A DNA stretch of 64,000 nucleotides, taken from assembly GCF_900141745.1 (NCBI RefSeq), contig NZ_FSRM01000002.1, positions 682,001-746,000 on the forward strand, given 5' to 3'. This document shows, piece after piece, positions 9,495 through 18,082 of the stretch. This DNA comes from Paraburkholderia phenazinium (lineage in GTDB: Bacteria; Pseudomonadota; Gammaproteobacteria; Burkholderiales; Burkholderiaceae). The translations under genes were made by a program, and so were the position numbers. Below the pieces are notes generated by a model. That model did not search any database. It was given only the letters and a program-made list of their open reading frames with translations, and had not been told where the DNA came from. Position 1 is the stretch's first letter; the number at the start of each line of letters is the position of its first letter.

Positions 9495-9546
9495 TGAGCT
9501 TGTCTCCTTGGTTCCGGTCGAGTGCCGTTTAATTGTTTTACACCAT

Positions 9547-9569
9547 AATAGTTACATCGTATAACTATT
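9547..9569. promoter_or_regulatory. Operator-like inverted repeat upstream of the ferulate operon
   Basis: AATAGTTA at 9547-9554 is repeated inversely as TAACTATT at 9562-9569 with a 7-base spacer, about 53 bases before the first start codon, within an AT-rich promoter-like stretch. It is a good candidate site for the MarR regulator encoded at 3.6-4.1 kb (inference). Confidence 0.6.
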
Positions 9570-9613
9570 TTTTCAAGCAAAATTTCAGCATGCGCGACTT
9601 GGCGCGGAAACGG

Positions 9614-10585
9614 CTAGAGATCGAGCACGAGGACGGGCGAGCGTGAACGCGAGCAGCACGGCAGGAAGTACTCGCCGGCGGCCTTCTCCTCGTCGGTCAG
9701 GTAGCTGTCCCGGTGATCGGGCTCGCCTGCCAGCACGCGCGTCACGCAGGTGCCACACACACCTTGTCCGCACGACGTCAGCACGTCCACGCCGTGTTGC
9801 GCGAGCGACTCGACGACCGTACACCCGGCTGGCACTTCGACCGACACGCCGCTGCTTGCGATGCGCACCGTAAAGCTGCTCTCTTCACGCGCATCTGCAT
9901 TCGCAGCCACACTCGCGAAGAACTCATGATGCAGTCGATGATCGGCCCAGCCTTGCGACCGCGCTTCGGCCAGCACCGACTCCATGAAACCGCGTGGACC
10001 GCACACGTAGAGATGCGTGTGCGCGGTCGCCGCCGCGATCACCGCGGCGATATCGAACGCTTGATGCGCAGCCGCATCGTCGAAATGAATCTGCACGCGT
10101 TCTTGAAATGCGGAGGCCGCCAGCCGCTCGACGAACGCCGCCCGCTCGCGTGAACGCGCGCAATAGTGCATGTCGAATGGCGCATTCTGCGCGGCGAGAT
10201 GCTCGGCCATCGCGAGGATCGGCGTCACGCCGATACCGCCCGCGAGCAGCAGATGGCGGGCTGCCTGCGCGTCCACCGGAAAATGGTTGCGCGGCGCGCC
10301 GATCCGGATCAAGTCACCCTGTCGCACCTGATCGTGCATCGCCATCGAACCGCCCCGTCCGTTCGCATCGCGCAGCACCGCAATTTCGTAGCAGTCGTTG
10401 CGAGCCGGATTGCCGCATAGCGAATACCGGCGAATGAGCCCACCTGGAAGATGCACGTCGACATGCGCGCCCGCGTCGAAGCCGGGTAGCGGCGCGCGAT
10501 CCGGGCGACGCAGTTCGAAACCGCAGATGCCGTGCGCCTCATCCCACTTGCGCACCACTTCGACCGTCAACGTGGCGTCGTTCAC
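9614..10585 (-). CDS. vanB: Vanillate O-demethylase reductase subunit VanB
   Basis: Electron-transfer partner of VanA, 323 residues. It has the FAD-binding barrel (GGLIRRYSLCG), the NAD-binding region (HLLLAGGIGVTPILAMAEHL; CGPRGFM) and a C-terminal plant-type 2Fe-2S domain with the cysteine pattern SCGQGVCGTC. It passes electrons from NADH to the Rieske centre of VanA. The start is GTG at 10585: the reading frame upstream is not family-like, GGAGG lies just before, and the GTGA sequence overlaps the vanA stop by four bases, which indicates translational coupling. Confidence 0.95.
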   Translation of the reverse strand: MNDATLTVEVVRKWDEAHGICGFELRRPDRAPLPGFDAGAHVDVHLPGGLIRRYSLCGNPARNDCYEIAVLRDANGRGGSMAMHDQVRQGDLIRIGAPRNHFPVDAQAARHLLLAGGIGVTPILAMAEHLAAQNAPFDMHYCARSRERAAFVERLAASAFQERVQIHFDDAAAHQAFDIAAVIAAATAHTHLYVCGPRGFMESVLAEARSQGWADHRLHHEFFASVAANADAREESSFTVRIASSGVSVEVPAGCTVVESLAQHGVDVLTSCGQGVCGTCVTRVLAGEPDHRDSYLTDEEKAAGEYFLPCCSRSRSPVLVLDL

Positions 10586-11679
10586 GAAGCCTCCTTCGTC
10601 GACACGACCGGCTTGATCGGCACAACCGGCATGCCCTCGTGCGCTACCTGTTGCGATCGCTCTTCGGCCAGCAGACGGTCGATGATCTTGCGGGACAACA
10701 CCCCGCCCGCATCGATATTGAGCTTCAGCAGCGAACGCTCCGGCCACGCCAGCAGGTTTTGCTGCTGACGCTCGAGCATCTGCAGATCCTCGGCAAAGAT
10801 TTTTCCTTGACCTTCGCGGATTTGCGCGGTCAGGTCCACGTCGTCCGGCCGGAAATTGCGCGCCATGCCCCAGAAATACCAGATTGACGTTTCCGTCTCG
10901 GGCGTGATGAAATCGACGACGATCGAAGACGCCTTATGTTCCGCAGGTGCGTCGTACCCGCCATGCTCCGCGTGCGCGACACCCACTTCGATCATCACGT
11001 GACTGGGCGGCGTGAAGCGGCAGATCTGCCAGCGATCCACCGGCACATCGTCGGCGAGGCCATTGCCGCGCAGCGCCATCTGCCAGAACGGTGGCGCCGC
11101 GATGTTGTGCATGAAGCGGCTCGTCACGACCTCGTCGCCGCGGCTCGCGGTCTTCGGCGGCGCCTCGTCAATCTCCTTCTGGCCGATGCTGCTCGCGTGC
11201 ACATAGGTTTCGTGTGTGAGATCCATCAGGTTGTCGATCATCAGCCGGTAGTCGCAGCCGATGTGATAAAGGCCGCCGCCGTAAGCCCAGCCAGGATCGC
11301 TCGCCCACGGCAGCGGGTGCAGCTGCGCGGGATCGGCCTGCGAAATATCGCCTGGCCACACCCAGACGAACCCGTCCCGTTCGAGTGCCGCATAGCGCCT
11401 GATCGACGGAAAGCCGCCCACTCTTTGTCCGGGCATTGCCGACGCCTTGCCGTCGCAGCCCATCTCCAGCCCGTGGTAGCCGCAGACCAGCTTGCCGTCG
11501 CGCACAAAGCCGAGCGAGAGCGGTGCGCCGCGATGCGGACAGAAGTCTTCGAGCGCGATCACCTCGCCCGCTTCGCCACGGTAAAACACCATTGATTCGC
11601 CGCAGATCCTGCGACCTAACGGCTTGCCATCGATCTCGTCCGGGGTGCACGCCACGTACCACGCATTCTTCAGAAACAT
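10582..11679 (-). CDS. vanA: Vanillate O-demethylase oxygenase subunit VanA
   Basis: Rieske non-haem iron oxygenase of 365 residues that demethylates vanillate to protocatechuate and formaldehyde. The Rieske ligands are C47-x-H49 and C66-x2-H69 (DFCPHRGAPLSL; LVCGYHGLEM). The mononuclear iron site is indicated by DNLMDLTHETYVHASS. AGGAGGAG lies upstream of the ATG. It is the first gene of the vanAB operon, divergent from a MarR-family gene with palindromic sites between them. The product, protocatechuate, would need a ring-cleavage pathway that is not in this window. Confidence 0.95.
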   Translation of the reverse strand: MFLKNAWYVACTPDEIDGKPLGRRICGESMVFYRGEAGEVIALEDFCPHRGAPLSLGFVRDGKLVCGYHGLEMGCDGKASAMPGQRVGGFPSIRRYAALERDGFVWVWPGDISQADPAQLHPLPWASDPGWAYGGGLYHIGCDYRLMIDNLMDLTHETYVHASSIGQKEIDEAPPKTASRGDEVVTSRFMHNIAAPPFWQMALRGNGLADDVPVDRWQICRFTPPSHVMIEVGVAHAEHGGYDAPAEHKASSIVVDFITPETETSIWYFWGMARNFRPDDVDLTAQIREGQGKIFAEDLQMLERQQQNLLAWPERSLLKLNIDAGGVLSRKIIDRLLAEERSQQVAHEGMPVVPIKPVVSTKEAS

Positions 11680-11747
11680 CGCCTTTGTCTCCTCCTGATG
11701 TCGGAACGGTTCGATTCAAATAATGCGAACCGTACACAGCGATCCTA

Positions 11748-11782
11748 ACATTCAGTACACTGAATGTGACTGAGTGTACTGA
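11748..11782. promoter_or_regulatory. Double palindromic operator in the vanA/MarR intergenic region
   Basis: A 20-base near-perfect palindrome (ACATTCAGTACACTGAATGT, 11748-11767) is followed by TGAGTGTACTGA (11771-11782), an inverted near-copy of its core TCAGTACACTGA. The paired sites lie between divergent vanA and its MarR gene, so they are probably its operators controlling both genes. The regulator identity is inference. Confidence 0.7.
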
Positions 11783-11883
11783 GCGTCCCGGAACCCGGCA
11801 AGGACGGCGGTATACTGGTTTTCCCTGAAAGGGCCGCTACGCCGCGCATGCGGCGCATCGAATCATTACCTGCTCGCCTCGCC

Positions 11884-12360
11884 ATGAAAAAACGAAACAC
11901 AGCTGACGCATCGCGTCCGCCCCTGCATCTTTATGAAGAGCCCGGCCACTTGATCCGGCGCGCTAATCAGATCGCGGTAGCGATGTTTTACGAAAAGCTC
12001 GGTCGCGATATCACGCCGGTGCAGTACGCGGTGCTGCGCATGCTCGCAGAGAATCCCGGGCTCGATCAGGTAACTCTCGCGCAGAAGGTCGCCCTCGACA
12101 CGTCGACGACGGCCGACATTGCCGCGCGCCTGGAAAGCAAAGGTTGGATCGTCAGGGAAATGCTGCCGAGACGGCAGCGCAGCCTCGCATTGACGCCTGA
12201 GGGTACGACGCTGCTCGCCGAGTTGACGCCGCGGGTTCACGATCTACGCGATAGCCTGTTCGAAGGCATGGGTGAAGAAGATGCGCTTGATCTGATGCGG
12301 CTCCTGAGCAAATTCGTACATCTGAACAACGAGCAGAGCCGGGCACCGCTTAAAGCGTAG
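11884..12360 (+). CDS. MarR-family regulator of vanAB (VanR-like role)
   Basis: Winged helix-turn-helix regulator of 158 residues. MarR-like elements are GRDITPVQYAVLRMLAENPGLDQVTLAQKV, the recognition helix region DTSTTADIAARLESKGWIVRE, and the wing PRRQRSLALTPEGTTLL. I chose the ATG at 11884 (MKKRNTADA). An alternative at 11848 adds 12 residues without a better ribosome site. The gene is divergent from vanA and shares the double palindrome with it, so vanillate- or aldehyde-responsive repression of vanAB is the likely role. Confidence 0.85.
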   Translation: MKKRNTADASRPPLHLYEEPGHLIRRANQIAVAMFYEKLGRDITPVQYAVLRMLAENPGLDQVTLAQKVALDTSTTADIAARLESKGWIVREMLPRRQRSLALTPEGTTLLAELTPRVHDLRDSLFEGMGEEDALDLMRLLSKFVHLNNEQSRAPLKA

Positions 12361-12583
12361 GGCTAAACACAACGAGTGCTATTGCGATAGAGCAGAGCCG
12401 ACTGGAATGCGATTCGACCGCTCTTGTGCGTACCCGTTTACGCCGATAAGTAAAGTTATCGTCGGGATCAATTGTAGGCCCCAAGCTGTAACGTCCTACC
12501 TGACTCTCCCGGAACCGCTCACCTAGTGGTGCATGTCGCGAACGAGGCGCAGACTGGCGCAACTTATTTCGCTGAAACGGCCT

Positions 12584-12772
12584 TTACGCCATCGCGGCCT
12601 CAATGTGCTGCTTCATGCGTTCCAGCAGCGATGCGCCGGTCACCTGCGATCGTTCACAACGTTCGGCCAGCGCGTAGTCCAGTTCCGTGGCGATGGTGAC
12701 GGCTATTTGACCGCGCGCGCCCTCCTCTTTGGTGTCACTATCCCGGCCAAATTTGACACAACTGGGCGTAAC
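12584..12772 (-). pseudogene. Ribbon-helix-helix-like small protein, 5'-truncated remnant
   Basis: The frame reads KFGRDSDTKEEGARG, then IAVTIATELDYALAERCERS and ASLLERMKQHIEAAMA before TAA. A short beta-strand followed by two helices resembles a ribbon-helix-helix DNA-binding protein. No ATG, GTG or TTG precedes it in frame before the stop at 12773-12775. Its first part overlaps the 3' end of the PLD-protein gene in another frame. I infer that its 5' end was lost at an island junction, though a non-standard start cannot be excluded. Confidence 0.35.
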
Positions 12773-14208
12773 CTAACAAGGAAGTCTTTCGGCTCGAATC
12801 TCAAGTAGGCGGCGCGATAGCGAGCGACCGCCTGCCCATCAGAAACGTAGAAGCCGGAAAACTCTCGGGGAGTTATCGGCCGGCGCCGTTGCCCAAATGG
12901 CGGTTCATTGGAAAAAACCACATGCCCTTCGTCCCATTCCACCTCGAAAACTGATCGAACGTCGTTTTGAAGAAATTGAACCGAGAGCGGCCCCTGTCGC
13001 GAGAGCTTGTCAAAAATGGCCAGCGTCGGATCGTTCTCGCCAATGCGATCCGAAATGTAAATACTGATGTGTACTCCTTGCGCAAGGCATGAGCGGAGAC
13101 GCTTTATTACGTCACCATCAATCTTTGCCGCGGACGGATTCGTCGTGGTGATTGTTATCGAACGCGTCGCCTTTTCAAGCGCCTGAAAGAGGTAATACTC
13201 CATCTCATGGCAACGGACAGGGACAACGGGCAAGCGATCAAGCTCCTGTTCGAGCCCGTTAAGCTCGATCTCGTATTCAATCTTCTTTGCTAACAACGAG
13301 TCGACTCGCTCTTCCGCAAGGCGCGAGTTTACTCCACGTAGATTCAGCAACAGAATACTTCTACGCTGGACAAGACTTGCGACGTTCGGGCCTTGGCCGT
13401 TTCCACAAATCAGCTCGCGGTAGCGTTTTCGGACTGCCTGCACGCCTGGCTTGTTCGCCATCGCTCGATCGACCCCAATCAGCTTTGGCAGCCCAACCTT
13501 CGCGCAGGTGGCGGTAAGGTCGTTGTCGATTGAGCCGTTGATAGCGAGGCGGAACGTCTGCTCACCGTCGGGCCCGGCGAATATCAACGCCACAGACTGT
13601 CGGTATCTGCCAAAGGATTTGTGAATACCCGTTACACGGAGCACTTCGAAGCTGGAGGCCCCGAGATCACCAACGGAGCTACTGGCAGCCCGAAGCTTGT
13701 TAATGTCACCGACGTCGAGTTCTTCAGTCAGCGGCCTCGCAAATGCATTGGGTAACGGCGCCATCAGTCCATCTGGACCGGCTCGCTGTTTTGTATAGAC
13801 CAGCGTTCGGTCGAGCACGACGCGCTGGATTGGATCCCACAGCACATACATGCGTCGATCCGATGGGCTCGCTTCCCCGCCCTGCCGCAACAACTCCTTT
13901 CCGCGCCGTAGCAACAGATATTGGCCGAAGGCGTCCGTTCCAAGGTAGTCACCGTCACACAGACCGCGCAGCAACCGTCTGCCATACGCAAGGTCAACGC
14001 CAAGGAATTCGCATATATTTCCGTCCTCCACCAAACCCGCTTCGACTGCACGAAGGCAAAATTCTGTCGGTGCCGGAACTGGCCTGCGGTCAAGACCGAT
14101 AATATCTACAACGAGAAGTTGGACTGGCAAATGCAGGATGAAATAGTCGACCAGGGTATGCCCCGTCACTGAATCGAAACGCTTTGCAATTTCAGTTTGG
14201 TCTCTCAT
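12703..14208 (-). CDS. mkoB: PLD-fold protein, Mokosh type I-like second component (MkoB)
   Basis: A 501-residue protein whose last third has a phospholipase D-like fold: FQALEKATRSITITTTNPSA at 341-360, IDGDVIKRLRSCLAQGVHISIYI at 363-385, and a second-motif region GHVVFSNEPPF around His429. The usual H-x-K of active PLD nucleases reads H-V-V here, so catalysis is uncertain. The first 330 residues are not recognised. The start codon overlaps the stop of the kinase-helicase gene (ATGA, 14205-14208), which shows tight coupling. As I recall the published Mokosh type I system, it pairs a kinase/SF1-helicase protein with a PLD-family protein. The assignment rests on that architecture. Confidence 0.7.
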   Translation of the reverse strand: MRDQTEIAKRFDSVTGHTLVDYFILHLPVQLLVVDIIGLDRRPVPAPTEFCLRAVEAGLVEDGNICEFLGVDLAYGRRLLRGLCDGDYLGTDAFGQYLLLRRGKELLRQGGEASPSDRRMYVLWDPIQRVVLDRTLVYTKQRAGPDGLMAPLPNAFARPLTEELDVGDINKLRAASSSVGDLGASSFEVLRVTGIHKSFGRYRQSVALIFAGPDGEQTFRLAINGSIDNDLTATCAKVGLPKLIGVDRAMANKPGVQAVRKRYRELICGNGQGPNVASLVQRRSILLLNLRGVNSRLAEERVDSLLAKKIEYEIELNGLEQELDRLPVVPVRCHEMEYYLFQALEKATRSITITTTNPSAAKIDGDVIKRLRSCLAQGVHISIYISDRIGENDPTLAIFDKLSRQGPLSVQFLQNDVRSVFEVEWDEGHVVFSNEPPFGQRRRPITPREFSGFYVSDGQAVARYRAAYLRFEPKDFLVRLRPVVSNLAGIVTPKRRARAVK

Positions 14209-17200
14209 ATGTCCTTCAGCAGGCAGAAGTCCGGGTTCGCGCGAATGTAGTCGATGACCATCCGAAAATGGTTCTGTCCTTTGACGCGGTGACAGAAAGT
14301 CGCATCTCCGACAACTACCAGAGCGTCCCTCGCTCGCGACAACGCGACATTAAGGCGTTCCTTCTCACGTTGAAAACCAATTCTGTTTTCGTCGTTTGAG
14401 CGCGTGACGCTGTAGAGGCAGATATCCGCCTCTCTCCCCTGGAACGCATCGACGGTATTCACTTCCACGGTAAAACCGGCGTGAGGTCCTATCTGCTGCG
14501 AGATGTCGTCACGCAACCGCGCGACTTGAGCTGAATATGCTGCGATGACCGCCACCTCTATCGCCTTCTTGCTTTTTCGCGTTTGCCTGGATATCTCTTT
14601 CAATTGTTCAATGATTTCGTGCGCTTCGGCCACATTTTCGTACGTGCCCCCTGGTGCCTCAGTCTCCGCATGTTTCGGCATCTTGGATGTGGACAGCCAC
14701 GTTACTGCCATCGGATAGATTCGCGCTACCACCACATTTCGCTTATCGTCATCGCGTACGTTGACGAGTTTGTTGTCGTAAAAAACTTGACTGACCAATG
14801 CTCCGATTGTGCTGCACATGCGCCTCTGCTCCACCAACTCCTCGACACACTCTCTCGGGAGTCTGGACAGAAGGACGGATAAGAGGCTCTTCTTTGCATC
14901 GTCTGAAAAAGGAGATTCACCATTTTCGTTCAATGCTGACTCAATATATGGCGGCAACTGCTTGGGGTCACCAACCAGGATTGTTCGTCGACTTCGAGAC
15001 ATTGGGACAAGCGTCTCAGTTGCCGTCGCCTTGGATGCCTCGTCGACAACGCATAAATCGTACTCGTCCTGCTGGAAAGCGGGCGTGCTTCCCAACCCGA
15101 TGCACGTTCCCGCCACAATCCGCGCCTCGCGAAGGACAGCGCCATGAAAGGAGCGTTCAGAACCAAGCCGATTTAGCCAGTCCAGATGAAGCTTCATGAG
15201 CGGCAACAGATCTTTTCTGGCGCTATTTTCTGTAACAAGACCATCCAGCAACCCTTCGAGTTCGCTGTCGTCCGCCGTCCTGAAATCGACGCCAAAACCA
15301 TTGAGCCTGTCGAGACTATTGACCAATCGACCAAGTCTCGCGTCCAATGAATCAATGCTCGTTTGTAGTTCGTCCTCTTCGCCCAACGTATCCACCGTCT
15401 GGCGCAGAATCTCATGCGGGTCCGGAAGCTGTCCCTCCCCGAGTTGCTCCAACCGCCGGTCGTCGATCTTCAGTTTTCTGTCTCTGAGACTCTCTTGTCT
15501 CTCGTTGAGCGTCCGGAGCGCCTTCCGTGTTTCCAGGTAGCTGCGCCCCAATAGCTCGACCTTTACTTCGAACGCGTTTATGCCTTTTCCTTGAGCATAG
15601 GCTTCCATGAAACGCTCGGAACGTGCTTCGGCCTTCAGGCACCAGTCTTTGACTTTCCGCTCCAGCGTGAGGCGCTCTACAGACTTATTTACCTTGTGTG
15701 CATTCTCTGATCCAAATGACACGATACGCACCACTTCGTCCGCGAGCTTTTTCTCATCCAGTTTTGCAATGATATGGTCGAGTGCGACATGAGTCTGTGA
15801 CGACAGCAGGATGCGTCGGTCGGGATAACGTTTCAGATACGCGCTGATCAGCTCTGCAATCAAGGTCGTCTTACCTGTTCCCGGCGGACCGTTCACGACG
15901 AGTAGGCTGCTTACCTCCATTGCCTTGTCCAAAACCTGTCGCTTGTCCGAGCTCAGATGATCGGGAAACTGAAGGCCGGCCGGTTCAGGGGGTGTAGCAG
16001 TCTCCGGCTCGGACAGGACGGCACCGATCGTCGGGCTGACCGCTCTCCCCGCGCGTATATCTTCAAGCGCCGCACGTTGCTTCTGAAGCGACTTGCGCTC
16101 CGCCTCGAAGTTGGTCTGAAGCACTGCATTTGCGCGTGGAACGTCTCCTCTCTTTCCAGACCGCAGAAAGAGTGTTACCTGGTCAGCCTCCACATCAACC
16201 ACTGTAAAAATGACGGGCCTACCGCTGACCGTCTGCAATACCAGCGACGCACCGAGTTCCTCTCTTTCGAAATCACCCTCGATTGTTGCAATGAGAAATT
16301 CCTCTTCGTCGTCTATCCGACGAGCAAGGAATTCCTTTTGCTTGTACTTGTAGAGACGCTCCTTCTCGCGCAGAAAATCCGCCCAACAATCAAACCAGTA
16401 GTCACGCCTCTTCTGCTCCGCCTCATTAGCCCGCGCGTTGTCCACTACGTCTAGTCGGCTAAAGAACGTACGCAGCCCATCACGGGCCGTCTTGTATTCG
16501 CGAACCGCGTCAGCCCGGAAGGTAACTCCCGGCACCGTGGCGTATTGCTCGCGCAGTTCGCTTGCTCGATCAGGCGTGTGAATTGCCAATTCCTCGACCA
16601 GCAAGTCGTTATCCCGAGTCCTGCACCGAATCCGCAAAGTGGCGCCCACTATCCGGACAAATCCTACGTCCTGATCGTTGAAGGCAGACCAGTTGGAATT
16701 GAGGTCATCAACAATATAGGACGCACACTGTCTCTCGTCTAAATTCGAAAACTCGGCCTTTAGTGACGCAGTACTGGATGGTTGAAGGCACAGAAAGACG
16801 TCGATTGGAACTTGCGACTTGGACATCGCGGCCGCGTGGTAAGAATCGAGGTCTGCGAGAAGAACCGAGATAGCCTCTTGTCGAGCGTCCGGTGATTCAG
16901 ATAACGCCTTGCGCAAGATAGATTTCGGCGTCGACAGATCACGCAAACTTTCCAGTGCGAGACGCAAATCCTCCGCCGTATGAAATATTGTGCCGGCCAG
17001 ACAAGATGTGGCAATTGCCGCCCAGGAGTACAAATCCCTTTGGTCTGACCGATAACCGTCGTCTGCCTCGGGGGGCGTGTACGGGGGCGATCCCGTCTGG
17101 GAAAAGGTCAGGCCCAGTTGGGGCTGTGTGGTGTTGCGAGCGATGCCGAAATCCACGATCTTTGGTGTCCCGTCCTCGTCGAAGAGCACGTTCTGCGGTT

Positions 17201-17660
17201 TTAGGTCCCGGTGAGCCCAGTGCCGTTGGTGAGCATATGCCAGCGCTTGTAACAATGGCCGACCAATTTCTTCATAGAACTCGCTCCAGCTTGTCGGACC
17301 TTGTGCTTCGATGCGCTTTGTGAGATCACCGCCCGGAAGCCACTCGAGCACCAGATACGGGATGTTAGAAACGTTTCCGCTGTCGACGAGCCGAACAATG
17401 TTTGGATGCGAGAGATCATCGAGCGCTCGCCCCTCTCGCTCGACTGAGAGCGCCGCGCGCGCATAATCCGATCTGTTTAACGGCACCTTTATCGCCAGCT
17501 CTCGCTGGTCGGTTATCTGTGTTGCGCGAAAAACCGCTGACATGCCCCCGTCCGATCGGTCAGCAGAGATATCATATTTTTGATCGAGCACAATCCCGTG
17601 CCGGATCGGAAAGCTGTCGTCTGCGCGGGCGGCATGCTCGCTCTCGCTTCTCAGGTTCAT
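14205..17660 (-). CDS. mkoA: Ser/Thr kinase fused to SF1 (COG1112-type) helicase, Mokosh type I-like (MkoA)
   Basis: A 1151-residue fusion. Residues about 25-270 form a Hanks-type kinase: glycine loop at 35-45, Lys58 in LAIK, HRDLKPQN from His150, DFG at 170-172. Residues about 570-1150 form an SF1 DNA/RNA helicase: Walker A GPPGTGKTT near 590, Walker B VVDEASKAT near 868, GDPKQLPP, and late motifs VEVNTVDAFQGREADI and NVALSRARDALVVVG. The middle is coiled-coil-rich. GGAGA precedes the ATG. It is upstream of and overlaps the PLD-fold gene. This pairing matches Mokosh type I, an antiphage system thought to act on phage nucleic acid. Its base composition is visibly less GC-rich than the catabolic genes, a sign of transfer. 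Confidence 0.8.
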   Translation of the reverse strand: MNLRSESEHAARADDSFPIRHGIVLDQKYDISADRSDGGMSAVFRATQITDQRELAIKVPLNRSDYARAALSVEREGRALDDLSHPNIVRLVDSGNVSNIPYLVLEWLPGGDLTKRIEAQGPTSWSEFYEEIGRPLLQALAYAHQRHWAHRDLKPQNVLFDEDGTPKIVDFGIARNTTQPQLGLTFSQTGSPPYTPPEADDGYRSDQRDLYSWAAIATSCLAGTIFHTAEDLRLALESLRDLSTPKSILRKALSESPDARQEAISVLLADLDSYHAAAMSKSQVPIDVFLCLQPSSTASLKAEFSNLDERQCASYIVDDLNSNWSAFNDQDVGFVRIVGATLRIRCRTRDNDLLVEELAIHTPDRASELREQYATVPGVTFRADAVREYKTARDGLRTFFSRLDVVDNARANEAEQKRRDYWFDCWADFLREKERLYKYKQKEFLARRIDDEEEFLIATIEGDFEREELGASLVLQTVSGRPVIFTVVDVEADQVTLFLRSGKRGDVPRANAVLQTNFEAERKSLQKQRAALEDIRAGRAVSPTIGAVLSEPETATPPEPAGLQFPDHLSSDKRQVLDKAMEVSSLLVVNGPPGTGKTTLIAELISAYLKRYPDRRILLSSQTHVALDHIIAKLDEKKLADEVVRIVSFGSENAHKVNKSVERLTLERKVKDWCLKAEARSERFMEAYAQGKGINAFEVKVELLGRSYLETRKALRTLNERQESLRDRKLKIDDRRLEQLGEGQLPDPHEILRQTVDTLGEEDELQTSIDSLDARLGRLVNSLDRLNGFGVDFRTADDSELEGLLDGLVTENSARKDLLPLMKLHLDWLNRLGSERSFHGAVLREARIVAGTCIGLGSTPAFQQDEYDLCVVDEASKATATETLVPMSRSRRTILVGDPKQLPPYIESALNENGESPFSDDAKKSLLSVLLSRLPRECVEELVEQRRMCSTIGALVSQVFYDNKLVNVRDDDKRNVVVARIYPMAVTWLSTSKMPKHAETEAPGGTYENVAEAHEIIEQLKEISRQTRKSKKAIEVAVIAAYSAQVARLRDDISQQIGPHAGFTVEVNTVDAFQGREADICLYSVTRSNDENRIGFQREKERLNVALSRARDALVVVGDATFCHRVKGQNHFRMVIDYIRANPDFCLLKDI

Positions 17661-18082
17661 TCTTTTTGTCTCCAGGGCGCATTCTCAAATCGCAGTCCGG
17701 CCAATTTGCGGGCCGACCTCATGATGCACGAGGTTTTTCGTCCAAGTTTAGTTCTGTACAGAATATTATCGGCCGCCAAGCATAAAACCTAAGGCCTCTG
17801 TGCCTGCGTCGTCACCGCATTTCCCCAGAGCAAGAATCATTTCAAGATTGAAAGCCATCGTTGCGAACGGAGCGACGCCCGTCACCTTTCTGGTACTCGC
17901 GGTCAGGAGGTCAGGGCCAATGTTAGTATCCGGAAACAAGCACCGACTGAGATGTTTAGGAATGAGTCTGTAAATCTATATAACCCTGACACTTATGAGA
18001 AAGATTCGTGCTTAACACGGTCCAGTCCCAGATGCAGTCGTCAAAACCATCATGACCATACTTCTGCCCCGAGACTGACCGA
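17661..18082. other. Divergent intergenic region, 422 bases
   Basis: It separates the kinase-helicase gene from the divergent 1128-residue gene, so it must hold promoters for both. It is AT-richer than its surroundings. I see no gene, hairpin or clear operator. Confidence 0.5.

Noticed and set aside
12440..12470. CGATAA...TTATCG inverted repeat and GATAAT-like sequence near 36510 as transposon ends
   Set aside because: The two sequences are only loosely alike and lie in the same orientation, while transposon ends must be inverted. No TGT terminus or target duplication was seen.
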